A stretch of 21,812 nucleotides of DNA from an uncultured Ruminococcus sp. (GTDB lineage: Bacteria > Bacillota > Clostridia > Oscillospirales > Ruminococcaceae): NCBI GenBank assembly GCA_900539095.1, contig UQAR01000035.1:1-21812 (forward strand). Reading direction: 5' to 3'. Shown one piece after another: positions 7,911 through 14,449 of this stretch. Within the stretch, counting starts at the first letter, position 1. Each line of letters starts with the position of its first letter. The translations under genes and the position numbers were made by a program. The notes under the pieces are model-generated. The model had not been told where the DNA came from. It saw nothing but the letters and a program-made list of their open reading frames with translations, and did not search any database.

Positions 7911-8165
7911 TTATTTCTTGATCTGATAAATAATATTTACAGCAAGAGTTATCACGAATATCAGTATCGCACTTATCCTTGTCAGTCTGTTAAGCTTAGC
8001 GTCCTTGGTGTTTGAACCGTTCTTTCCATAGAAAGAATCGTTATATCCACCGCCGATAGCAGATGTAAGACCCTGCTCTTTGGTGTCCTGTGCAAGAACT
8101 ACAAGTATGATAACGAGGCTGGCTACGATCAGCAGTGCACCTGCAACGATCTCAATTACACTCAT
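7911..8165 (-). CDS. secG: Preprotein translocase subunit SecG
   Basis: This 84-residue protein is the small accessory subunit of the SecYEG channel, which aids export of unfolded proteins across the cytoplasmic membrane. It has the standard layout: a first membrane helix (about 4-25), a short conserved loop with 'LAQDTKEQGLTSAIGGG' (residues 24-40; the family pattern is LLQ.gkg.GL..a.gGg), a polar stretch, and a second helix (about 62-80) ending in KK. Length is typical (75-85). GGAGGATC lies just ahead of the ATG at 8165. It has its own promoter (8203-8231) and a hairpin terminator before rnr. Confidence 0.95.
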   Translation of the reverse strand: MSVIEIVAGALLIVASLVIILVVLAQDTKEQGLTSAIGGGYNDSFYGKNGSNTKDAKLNRLTRISAILIFVITLAVNIIYQIKK

Positions 8166-8202
8166 TTTTGATCCTCCAAAACATAATTATACATTTTAGT
8201 TT

Positions 8203-8231
8203 ATTATAGCACATCTTTTAAAAGATTGCAA
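8203..8231 (-). promoter_or_regulatory. Promoter of secG(-rnr)
   Basis: On the minus strand the -35 TTGCAA (8231-8226), 17 bp and the -10 TATAAT (8208-8203) with a TGC extension give a start near 8196, about 30 nt before the secG ATG. It lies between the stop of the DUF389 gene and secG. Confidence 0.8.
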
Positions 8232-8250
8232 GGGGTTTTCAGAAATTTTT

Positions 8251-9687
8251 TCAGCTCTTTTTCTTCTTGTCTGTGCTTTCAGCCTTTGAGGTGGTATCTT
8301 TCTGCTCTTCCACCTGCTGGATAACGGTGACATTTGTGACGTCAAGACGCTTTTTCAAGAACTCTGTGACAGTTTCAAGCTGGCTGTCGGTAAGTACTTT
8401 GTTCTCATAGAGCACAACGGTTATGCCGTTGACAGTGGTTGGAGAGCCTATGGCATGGCTGTTCATGTGACCGCCTGCCGCACCTGTTATGTTCGGATAG
8501 ACGATAGCAAGCTCTTCGGTGATATCGCTCATGTCGATATCATAGCTTTGATAGCTGTCAAGCTGTGCTTTCAGGCTTTCGTTCTCGGCTTTAAGGTCGT
8601 CGTTTTCCTTCTGTGCAAGCACCTGTGCAACCTTGTTCTGTGTTTCCTCATCGTCGGCGTTCTTTTCAAGCATTTTTTCAACGTCATCAGCTGTGACGCC
8701 GCTTTCTACCTCGGTCTGGGTTATCACAAGCTTATAGTCCCCAAGTCCGAAATCTTTAAGTTCGCTTTGAAGTGCCTTTGTATCGCTGCCGCTTATTTTC
8801 TTGCCAAGAAGTGCCACTTCTATCATGCGGTTATCGGTGTCGATAGTTTTTTGGACTATCTGAGTGCCCTCAAAATCAAACTTATCGGAGATAAACTTCT
8901 CGGCACTGCTGTTATCCATAGACTTGTTTACGATATCATATCCAAGATAAATACTCGGCAGCATTGTGATAACTGCAATAATGGCGATATTTCGGTGTAT
9001 CTTTTTGAGAGCCTTTGGGGAGATATCGTTGCCGTGAGGAAGTCTTAAAATTTTCAGAACAACGATAGCTGCAAGGCAGATAAAAAAGCTGTTTATGAAA
9101 AAGAGATACAATGCTCCGCCGAAATAGTCAAGGCGGTGTCTTGCCAGTCCATAGCCTGCCGTACAAAGAGGCGGCATAAGGGCTGTTGCGATAGCCACGC
9201 CTGGGATAACGTTGCTTTTCTCCTTACGGGTCTGACCTATTATGCCGGCAAGTCCGCCGAAAAGGGCGATAAGAACGTCCCAAGCCGTAGGGGTGGTTCG
9301 GGCAAGAAGTTCGGAGGACGCAGTTGTGATAGGGGAAATGGTAAAGTAAATCGTCGAAGTGATAAGGCAAATGACCACCTGAATACCAAGCCTTATGGCT
9401 GCACCCTTTGAAAGGGTCAGATCATTTGTGGCGATTCCATAGCCTATGGCTGTGATGCCGCCCATAAGAGGCGAGATAAGCATTGCACCGATTATAACGG
9501 CGGTGGAGTTCATGTTAAGACCTATGGAGGCTATGAGTATGGCAAGCATGAGGATACACATATTCGTGCCCTGAAGTTTCGCACCTGATATTATAGTGTT
9601 ATGTATCTCCTCAGGGTCAGCCACATCCCAACGCAAGCTGAACATATTTCTAAGCCCTTGTATAAATCTGCCTTCCTGTAATTTCAA
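8251..9687 (-). CDS. DUF389 membrane protein with coiled-coil C-terminus
   Basis: This 478-residue protein contains the DUF389 membrane domain, whose biochemical role is not established. The hallmark 'NSTAVIIGAMLISPLMGGI' is at residues 60-78. About six hydrophobic segments run to residue ~245, including 'NVIPGVAIATALMPPLCTAGYG'. The remaining 230 residues are soluble. They hold a predicted coiled coil ('VLAQKENDDLKAENESLKAQL', about 360-380), an alpha/beta region ('ITGAAGGHMNSHAI...TVVLYENKVL'), and a Lys/Ser-rich tail. The start is a TTG at 9687: the minus-strand GGGAGG lies 7-8 nt upstream and no ATG fits. It begins 17 nt after the serine hydrolase stop, so the two are co-transcribed. No strong terminator follows before the secG promoter. 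Confidence 0.88.
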   Translation of the reverse strand: MKLQEGRFIQGLRNMFSLRWDVADPEEIHNTIISGAKLQGTNMCILMLAILIASIGLNMNSTAVIIGAMLISPLMGGITAIGYGIATNDLTLSKGAAIRLGIQVVICLITSTIYFTISPITTASSELLARTTPTAWDVLIALFGGLAGIIGQTRKEKSNVIPGVAIATALMPPLCTAGYGLARHRLDYFGGALYLFFINSFFICLAAIVVLKILRLPHGNDISPKALKKIHRNIAIIAVITMLPSIYLGYDIVNKSMDNSSAEKFISDKFDFEGTQIVQKTIDTDNRMIEVALLGKKISGSDTKALQSELKDFGLGDYKLVITQTEVESGVTADDVEKMLEKNADDEETQNKVAQVLAQKENDDLKAENESLKAQLDSYQSYDIDMSDITEELAIVYPNITGAAGGHMNSHAIGSPTTVNGITVVLYENKVLTDSQLETVTEFLKKRLDVTNVTVIQQVEEQKDTTSKAESTDKKKKS

Positions 9688-9704
9688 ATCTCAGACCTCC
9701 CTGC

Positions 9705-10871
9705 TTATTCCACCGCACCCCATGCGATGTTCTGTAGACGTCTTATGGAATCGGTAGTGCCTGCTCCTGCCTGCTGGATAAAATAGAGTATGCAAAGCTG
9801 CTCCTTAGGGTCAAGGCTGAAATAGCAGCCCATCCAGCCGTCCCAGCCGAAAGAGCCTTCCGACTGTATAAGACCTGCTGCGGCAGGGTCTTCAAGGATA
9901 CGCATGAAGTTGCCGTAGCCGTGACCCTTTGTGCTGTCCCAGTTAAAGGTCTTACGCTGTTCAGGGGTCAGACCGTTTCGTGCCATGAACTCGACAGTAT
10001 TTCTGCCAAGTATTCTCACGCCGTTAAGCTCGCCCTTGTTCATAAGCATTTTGGCAAACTTTGCATAGTCCTCTACAGTGGAAACAAGACCTGCTCCGCC
10101 CGACTCGAATGCAGGCGGCACGGTATAGTCAGTAAGGCAAAGGTGGAAATGAGTGAAAGGTTCGTTTCCACCGTCCTTATACTCATAACACTGGGCAAGG
10201 CGGCTGTATTTTTCCGCTGGGATATAGAAACCTGTATCGTTCATGCCAAGAGGTTCGAAAATCTCCTTTTTAAGGAAGTCGCCGAACTTCATGCCTGAAA
10301 CTACCTCGATTACAGCACCCATGATATCAGCAGACGCACCGTACATCCACTTTTCTCCAGGGGTGAACATAAGAGGACGCTTGCCCATTTCTTTGGCAAA
10401 GCTTACGGTATCAAGGAGCTTTTCGCCTTTGAGATACTTTTCAGACTGGTCGCCCCAAAGAGCACCCATTTTCTGACCTGCGGGAGTGCCGTCAGGATAA
10501 GGGATACCCGAAGTCATGGTGAGAAGGTCGCCGATAGTGATGTCCCTGTCAGCAGGACGTTCGCCGTTCTCGTCGAGAACAACAGGGTCGGAAAACTCAG
10601 GGATAAACCACTTGAGCAGGTGACGAGTGTCGAGCAAGCCACGCTCAATGAGGATCATGGCAGCGGCAGCGGTAATAGGTTTTGACATAGAGAAGAGCCT
10701 AAAAATGCCGTCGGTTTTCATGGGGATATTTTTTTCCTTGTCAGCGAGCCCGAAACTTTTGAGATAAACGGTTTCGCCCTTGTGGATAACGCTGAGGACT
10801 GAGCCTGCGAAAACGCCGTCGGTGATTTCCTTTTGAGCAACAGCATCGAGATATTTAAAATTTTCGTACAT
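9705..10871 (-). CDS. Cytoplasmic serine hydrolase, beta-lactamase/EstB-like family
   Basis: This 388-residue member of the class C beta-lactamase-like family (serine beta-lactamases, DD-peptidases, EstB-type esterases) shows the nucleophile motif S-x-x-K as 'SMSK' (S61, K64) in 'FRLFSMSKPITAAAAM'. The second motif Tyr is likely Y177 in 'PGEKWMYGAS', where Ala-Ser replaces the classical Asn. 'KGHGYGNFM' in the C-terminal third may be the third motif (H-x-G). There is no signal peptide, so it probably acts in the cytoplasm, which argues for an esterase or peptidase rather than antibiotic resistance. GGAGGT precedes the ATG at 10871. It heads a two-gene unit with the DUF389 protein. The substrate is unknown. 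Confidence 0.88.
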   Translation of the reverse strand: MYENFKYLDAVAQKEITDGVFAGSVLSVIHKGETVYLKSFGLADKEKNIPMKTDGIFRLFSMSKPITAAAAMILIERGLLDTRHLLKWFIPEFSDPVVLDENGERPADRDITIGDLLTMTSGIPYPDGTPAGQKMGALWGDQSEKYLKGEKLLDTVSFAKEMGKRPLMFTPGEKWMYGASADIMGAVIEVVSGMKFGDFLKKEIFEPLGMNDTGFYIPAEKYSRLAQCYEYKDGGNEPFTHFHLCLTDYTVPPAFESGGAGLVSTVEDYAKFAKMLMNKGELNGVRILGRNTVEFMARNGLTPEQRKTFNWDSTKGHGYGNFMRILEDPAAAGLIQSEGSFGWDGWMGCYFSLDPKEQLCILYFIQQAGAGTTDSIRRLQNIAWGAVE

Positions 10872-10915
10872 AATAGACCTCCGTGTGGATAGAACCTTTT
10901 TATCTATGATATAAG

Positions 10916-10944
10916 ATTATAGCACAAAATTTGAGAAAAAGCAA
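10916..10944 (-). promoter_or_regulatory. Promoter of the hydrolase-DUF389 unit
   Basis: On the minus strand the -35 TTGCTT (10944-10939), 17 bp and TATAAT (10921-10916) with TGC ahead of it (extended -10) predict a start near 10909. Confidence 0.72.
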
Positions 10945-11070
10945 CAAGGGGGAGTAGGGAATGAGGAGTGAGGAATGGGCATAGCTGACCAAAGTTGTGC
11001 ACAAGCACAAAGTAAAAGTCAGCACCGAGCGTAGCGATTTTGCGGCATGACAAACTATCCCGAATAATCT

Positions 11071-11093
11071 GTAGGTGCGAACAGCGTTCGCCC
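11071..11093 (-). repeat. Palindromic hairpin copy (GGGCGAAC type)
   Basis: On the minus strand GGGCGAAC-GCT-GTTCGCAC is followed by CTACAG (one mismatch in the stem). It belongs to the family at 2604, 14311, 16992 and 21457. Confidence 0.7.
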
Positions 11094-11121
11094 GTGCTCA
11101 AAACTTGTACAAATTCAGAAT

Positions 11122-11168
11122 TGTAGGGGCTTGGCTCAATTTCGGTTTCACCGAAATGCGACAGCCAG
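11122..11168 (-). repeat. Double hairpin: ATTTCGG stem inside GGCT stem, CCCCTACA tail
   Basis: On the minus strand an outer TGGCT/AGCCA stem encloses ATTTCGG-TGAAA-CCGAAAT (11157-11139), and the unit ends CCCCTACA. It matches the unit at 14223-14270, where the inner stem is ATTTCTG/CAGAAAT with the same loop. Confidence 0.6.
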
Positions 11169-11325
11169 TTCGGTGAAACAACGCTGTGTCTGTTATATCT
11201 TTGATGTTGGGATTTTTCGGTTGTCGAATGGAGGGTCAATGCTGTGATCGTCATATTCCTGATGTCAAATTATTTGGGATAAATCATCATGATATTTTTC
11301 AATAATTCAACGGGCGAGAAATATC

Positions 11326-11354
11326 GGGACGTCTAGGACGCCGTCCCCTACAAG
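11326..11354 (+). repeat. Palindromic repeat (GGGACG type)
   Basis: GGGAC, the small palindrome GTC-TAG-GAC, then GCC and GTCCC, with the tail CTACAAG. It is a relative of the repeat at 5633-5660, in opposite orientation to the other units of this composite. Confidence 0.55.
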
Positions 11355-11520
11355 TGTGATTGGAGAATTATTTTGGCTGCCGAACCGTGTTGTTGCCGTG
11401 GGCTTGTTTCTTCGACGGGGAAACGGTGTTCGCCCATACCACCCACACCAGTGCCCCACTATGGTTTTAATGTACAATAATCCCCTGACACTTTTGTGCG
11501 AATTGGCGGTGGAAAATCAC

Positions 11521-11549
11521 TTTACTTTTATGTCACAATATGCTAAAAT
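11521..11549 (+). promoter_or_regulatory. Probable promoter of the ligase operon
   Basis: TTTACT (11521-11526), 17 bp and TAAAAT (11544-11549) predict a start near 11556, about 75 nt before the ligase ATG. The boxes are weaker than others in the window. Confidence 0.5.
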
Positions 11550-11631
11550 AATAACATATATGTTTGTAAATACTTTGGAGCTTTTAAGTTTTTTAGCTTT
11601 CAAGCTTTTAATTGCGAAAGGAAGTTTTTGT

Positions 11632-13266
11632 ATGCCTATAACCGAGTTACTGGAGCGTAACGCAAGAGAGTTCGGAAACGATGTTGCTCTGGTGGAGGTC
11701 AACCCTGAAATAAGAGAAACCAGACGTGTGACGTGGAAAGAATATGAGCTTATCGAGCCTAACCCTGTCTGTCATTATCGCCGTGAGATAACTTGGAGCG
11801 TGTTCAACGAAAAGGCTAACCGCTTTGCTAACCTGCTTTTGTCCCGTGGGGTCAAAAAGGGTGATAAGGTGGGCATCCTGCTCATGAACTGCCTTGAGTG
11901 GCTGCCGATATATTTCGGTATCCTTAAAACAGGAGCTCTTGCTGTGCCGCTGAATTTCAGATACACTCCAGAGGAGATAAAATACTGCCTCGACCTTGCT
12001 GAGGTGGATATACTCGTGTTCGGTCCTGAGTTTATCGGCAGAGTTGAAGAGATCGCTGATGAGATAAGCAAAAACAGACTGCTTTTCTACGTTGGCGAAA
12101 ACTGCCCGTCTTTTGCTGAGCATTATGACAGGCTGACTGCAAACTGTGCAAGCACCACACCTTATATTGAGCTTTGCGATACTGACGATGCAGCTATCTA
12201 TTTCTCATCCGGTACAACAGGCTTTCCAAAAGCTATTTTACATAACCACGAGAGCCTTATGCACGCCGCAAGAGTTGAACAGAACCACCACGGTCAGACC
12301 AAGGAGGACGTTTTCCTTTGTATACCTCCCCTTTATCACACAGGTGCGAAAATGCACTGGTTCGGCAGCCTTATCTCAGGCGGCAAAGCTGTGCTGCTCA
12401 AGGGCGTAAAGCCTGAGTTTATCCTCGATACCGTTTCAAGAGAAAAGTGCACTATCGTTTGGCTGCTGGTGCCATGGGCTCAAGATATACTTGACGCTAT
12501 TGACAGCGGCGAGGTGACTCTTTCAAAGTATGAGCTTTCACAGTGGAGGCTTATGCATATCGGTGCACAGCCTGTTCCGCCATCACTTATTGCACGTTGG
12601 AAAAAGGTTTTCCCGAACCATAAGTATGATACAAACTACGGTCTGAGCGAGTCTATCGGCCCTGGCTGCGTTCATCTTGGACTGGATAATATCCACAAGG
12701 TGGGTGCTATCGGCAAGGCCGGCTTTGGCTGGGAGGTCAAGATAGTTGACGACAAGGGCAACACTGTAAAGCAGGGAGAAGTTGGTGAGCTTTGCGTAAA
12801 AGGTCCTGGCGTTATGACCTGCTACTACAGAGATCCAAAGGCGACGGCTGAGACCCTCAAGGACGGCTGGCTCTTCACCGGAGATATGGCTCAGGAGGAC
12901 GAAGACGGATTTATTTATCTTGTTGACCGCAAAAAGGACGTTATTATAAGTGGTGGAGAAAATCTTTACCCTGTACAGATAGAAGACTTTTTGAGAAGTC
13001 ACGACGCTATCAGGGACGTGGCAGTAATTGGATTGCCTGACCAGCGTTTGGGCGAGATAGCTGCGGCGATAATCGAGCTTAAACCTGACCATCCATGCAC
13101 AGAGGAAGAGATAATGGAATTTTGTCAGAAGTTGCCTAGATACAAGCGTCCGCACAAGATAATTTTTGCAGACATACCGAGAAATCCGACAGGCAAGATA
13201 GAGAAACCAAAGCTCAGGAAGATATACTGCGGCGAGAGCCTTGTGGCAAAGCAGAATCACGGATAA
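11632..13266 (+). CDS. Acyl-CoA synthetase-like adenylate-forming ligase
   Basis: This 544-residue class I adenylate-forming (ANL) enzyme should activate a carboxylic acid with ATP to an acyl-AMP, usually then transferred to CoA. Motifs: the ATP loop 'FSSGTTGFPK' (191-200), 'YGLSES' (336-341), 'TGDMAQEDEDGFIYLVDRKKDVI' (416-438), 'SGGENLYPVQIEDFL' (440-454) and 'YKRPHKI...PTGKIEK' with catalytic Lys522. The start at 11632 has AAAGGAAG 7 nt upstream; the open frame extends 92 codons further up, but that part crosses the repeat and promoter and is not protein-like. Near the N-terminus an insertion of about 20 residues lies between 'RRVTW' (31-35) and 'RREITW' (50-55), as if the strand before the first helix were duplicated. 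It lies 22 nt before a small membrane-protein gene. The substrate (fatty, aromatic or other acid) cannot be assigned. Confidence 0.9.
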   Translation: MPITELLERNAREFGNDVALVEVNPEIRETRRVTWKEYELIEPNPVCHYRREITWSVFNEKANRFANLLLSRGVKKGDKVGILLMNCLEWLPIYFGILKTGALAVPLNFRYTPEEIKYCLDLAEVDILVFGPEFIGRVEEIADEISKNRLLFYVGENCPSFAEHYDRLTANCASTTPYIELCDTDDAAIYFSSGTTGFPKAILHNHESLMHAARVEQNHHGQTKEDVFLCIPPLYHTGAKMHWFGSLISGGKAVLLKGVKPEFILDTVSREKCTIVWLLVPWAQDILDAIDSGEVTLSKYELSQWRLMHIGAQPVPPSLIARWKKVFPNHKYDTNYGLSESIGPGCVHLGLDNIHKVGAIGKAGFGWEVKIVDDKGNTVKQGEVGELCVKGPGVMTCYYRDPKATAETLKDGWLFTGDMAQEDEDGFIYLVDRKKDVIISGGENLYPVQIEDFLRSHDAIRDVAVIGLPDQRLGEIAAAIIELKPDHPCTEEEIMEFCQKLPRYKRPHKIIFADIPRNPTGKIEKPKLRKIYCGESLVAKQNHG

Positions 13267-13288
13267 AAAGTAAAGAGGGGTAACGAAA

Positions 13289-13882
13289 ATGGGACGAGAA
13301 GTAGTATTTGCCAACATACGAAAAAGAATGATAGCAATGATAGTTGGCGGTGTGATACTCACGCTAATGGGTGGATTTATCTCATTTGCGGCGGTAGTAG
13401 CCGGTGAATACAGCGTATTGATACTTGGACTTTTTGCACTTACGCCTGGTGTTATATTTCTTATATTTGGTACGTCACGGAGGACGCACCCTGAAAAGAG
13501 CGGCATATTCAAAGCCAATCCCGATCTTTTACAGCAGGCTGACGAGCTTTACGCCAACATACAATATCAGGACGATTATATTATCGTATCCGACAGGGTG
13601 CTTGCCAACAAGAAAGTACCATTTCAGATGTGCTGGCGAGAGGAAGCCTACGGCATTTACCAGCACACAGCGAGTATGAATTTCATCAGCTACACCAACG
13701 AGATAATCGTCTGCACGAAACACAAGAAGAATGTACTGAGTTTTAACGTATATGCCAAGGGCAAGGACACCGTCCTGGGGCTAATGCAGCTGCTTTCACA
13801 ATGCTGTCCGAATGCAAGGGTAGGCTACACTCCTGAAACGCTTGCATATGTTAAGGAGATGCAGAGGCGTGCTCAGCAATAG
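13289..13882 (+). CDS. Small membrane protein of unknown function
   Basis: This 197-residue protein has two adjoining hydrophobic helices (about residues 14-37 and 43-61) joined by a very short loop, then a soluble domain of about 130 residues rich in beta-strand pattern ('DDYIIVSDRVLANKKVPFQM', 'NEIIVCTKHKKNVLSFNVYA') ending in a helix. The layout (two-helix hairpin plus a small beta domain) resembles bacterial PH-like membrane proteins, but I see no diagnostic motif. GAGGGG precedes the ATG. It follows the ligase by 22 nt with no terminator between them and is followed at once by a strong terminator, so the two genes form one operon. A link to lipid or acyl metabolism is only context inference. 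Confidence 0.75.
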   Translation: MGREVVFANIRKRMIAMIVGGVILTLMGGFISFAAVVAGEYSVLILGLFALTPGVIFLIFGTSRRTHPEKSGIFKANPDLLQQADELYANIQYQDDYIIVSDRVLANKKVPFQMCWREEAYGIYQHTASMNFISYTNEIIVCTKHKKNVLSFNVYAKGKDTVLGLMQLLSQCCPNARVGYTPETLAYVKEMQRRAQQ

Positions 13883-13890
13883 ATAATGGA

Positions 13891-13935
13891 CAAGCCCTTT
13901 GTGCTTAAATTTGCACAAAGGGCTTGACTTTTTTT
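13891..13935 (+). terminator. Terminator of the ligase operon
   Basis: A perfect 14-bp stem, CAAGCCCTTTGTGC (13891-13904) with GCACAAAGGGCTTG (13913-13926), is followed by AC and seven T. The distal stem and tail also form the -35 region of the tRNA-Ser promoter. Confidence 0.95.
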
Positions 13936-13952
13936 GTGATTACTTGTATAAT
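13924..13952 (+). promoter_or_regulatory. Promoter of tRNA-Ser
   Basis: TTGACT (13924-13929), 17 bp and TATAAT (13947-13952) predict a start near 13959, about 10 nt before the tRNA. The -35 box is embedded in the upstream terminator. Confidence 0.8.
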
Positions 13953-13968
13953 GGTATAGTTGACGCAC

Positions 13969-14060
13969 GGAGATGTACCCAAGTGGCTGAAGGGTCCGCA
14001 CTCGAAATGCGGTAGTACGGCAAAACCGTAGCGAGAGTTCAAATCTCTCCATCTCCGCCA
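13969..14060 (+). tRNA. tRNA-Ser (anticodon CGA)
   Basis: This 92-nt cloverleaf has acceptor GGAGATG/CATCTCC, discriminator G and encoded CCA (14058-14060). The anticodon arm is CCGCA-CTCGAAA-TGCGG, giving anticodon CGA (reads UCG). A long class II variable arm (TACGG/CCGTA) fits serine, and the T arm is GAGAG-TTCAAAT-CTCTC. A small GCAGGG/CCCTGC hairpin (14061-14078) follows immediately and may guide 3' processing. Confidence 0.97.
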
Positions 14061-14082
14061 GCAGGGGCGTGTCCCTGCACCC

Positions 14083-14115
14083 AATCCGCTATCATTTATG
14101 GTAGCGGATTTTTTT
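14083..14115 (+). terminator. Terminator of tRNA-Ser
   Basis: AATCCGCTA (14083-14091) pairs with TAGCGGATT (14102-14110), extendable by two pairs, followed by T to 14115. Confidence 0.9.
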
Positions 14116-14222
14116 GCTCCCGCCCATAGGTATAATACGCTGGGAGAGGTTTGATGCTCGCCGTGACGGGCACTGTCCGTCATAGCTTTTTTGTTGCCAA
14201 AGTTTAGTCGTAAACTTTACGA

Positions 14223-14270
14223 TGTAGGGGAGCGACGCAATTTCTGTTTCACAGAAATGGGCGTCCCGCT
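14223..14270 (-). repeat. Double hairpin: ATTTCTG stem inside GGGACG stem, CCCCTACA tail
   Basis: On the minus strand GGGACGCCC, then ATTTCTG-TGAAA-CAGAAAT (14258-14240), then GCGTCGCTCCCCTACA. The outer arms match the repeat at 5633-5660 (GGGACGCC/GCGTCG), with the inner hairpin in place of its GAT loop. Confidence 0.65.
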
Positions 14271-14310
14271 TTTCGGTTGTCACGGCGTATAAATCACCGC
14301 ACAATTTACC

Positions 14311-14333
14311 GTAGGGGCGACCTGAGGTCGTCC
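14311..14333 (-). repeat. Palindromic hairpin copy (GGGCGACC type)
   Basis: On the minus strand GGACGACCT-C-AGGTCGCCC is followed by CTAC; one pair is G-T. It is the same type as 2604-2626. Confidence 0.68.
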
Positions 14334-14404
14334 ACATTTATGCAGCATGGCTATAATACTCTTAGAGAGCTATGATGTTCGTAGTAATGTATTTTCCTCG
14401 GCTT

Positions 14405-14447
14405 TAACAACAAAACCGCCTGACAGTCCATACTGCCAAGCGGTTTT
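14405..14447 (-). terminator. Terminator of the sensor kinase gene
   Basis: On the minus strand AAAACCGC (14447-14440) pairs with GCGGTTTT (14419-14412), with a further paired inner part (GGCAGT/ACTGTC), followed by a T-rich run. It starts three bases after the stop codon. Confidence 0.85.
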
Positions 14448-14449
14448 TA

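Larger units (their letters stand above)
10951..11435 (-). repeat. Composite intergenic repeat, copy A
   Basis: Read on the minus strand from 11435 to 10951, this non-coding block holds the same modules in the same order as copy B (16879-17358, plus strand). They are: GTCGAAGAAACAAGCC...GGTTCGGCAGC...AATTCTCC (11430-11361); CCCCTACAATTCTGAATTTG (11129-11106); a GAGCACGGGCGAAC hairpin (11098-11071); CGGGATAG...GCCGCAAAATCGCTACGCTC (11062-11027); ACTTTGGTCAGCTATG (10995-10979); and ATTCCTC/ACTCCTC heptamers (10977-10951). Between the first two modules copy A has extra sequence (11354-11130), including an inverted GGGACG hairpin and the ATTTCGG hairpin. The block occupies most of the 760-bp spacer before the ligase gene. 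I find no credible gene in it. Confidence 0.75.
14116..14404. other. Intergenic spacer made of short inverted repeats
   Basis: No gene is visible here. Apart from the two family repeats listed separately, it contains TGACGG-GCACTG-TCCGTCA (about 14161-14181) followed by a T-run, and AAAGTTTA/TAAACTTT (about 14200-14219). The tail CGGTTGTC (14274-14281) after the ATTTCTG unit is also found at 11219-11226 near its sister unit. Confidence 0.5.

Noticed and set aside
9705..10871. Antibiotic-resistance beta-lactamase
   Set aside because: No signal peptide and a changed second motif; the family is broad and mostly esterases or peptidases.
10904..11254. 116-codon minus-strand frame
   Set aside because: Consists entirely of palindromic repeat sequence of composite A and overlaps the hydrolase promoter.
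11356..11631. 92-codon upstream extension of the ligase frame
   Set aside because: It runs through composite repeat A and the promoter, has no ligase-like residues, and a good ribosome site stands before ATG 11632.
13905..14183. Minus-strand frame of 92 codons
   Set aside because: Lies antisense to tRNA-Ser, its promoter and its terminator.
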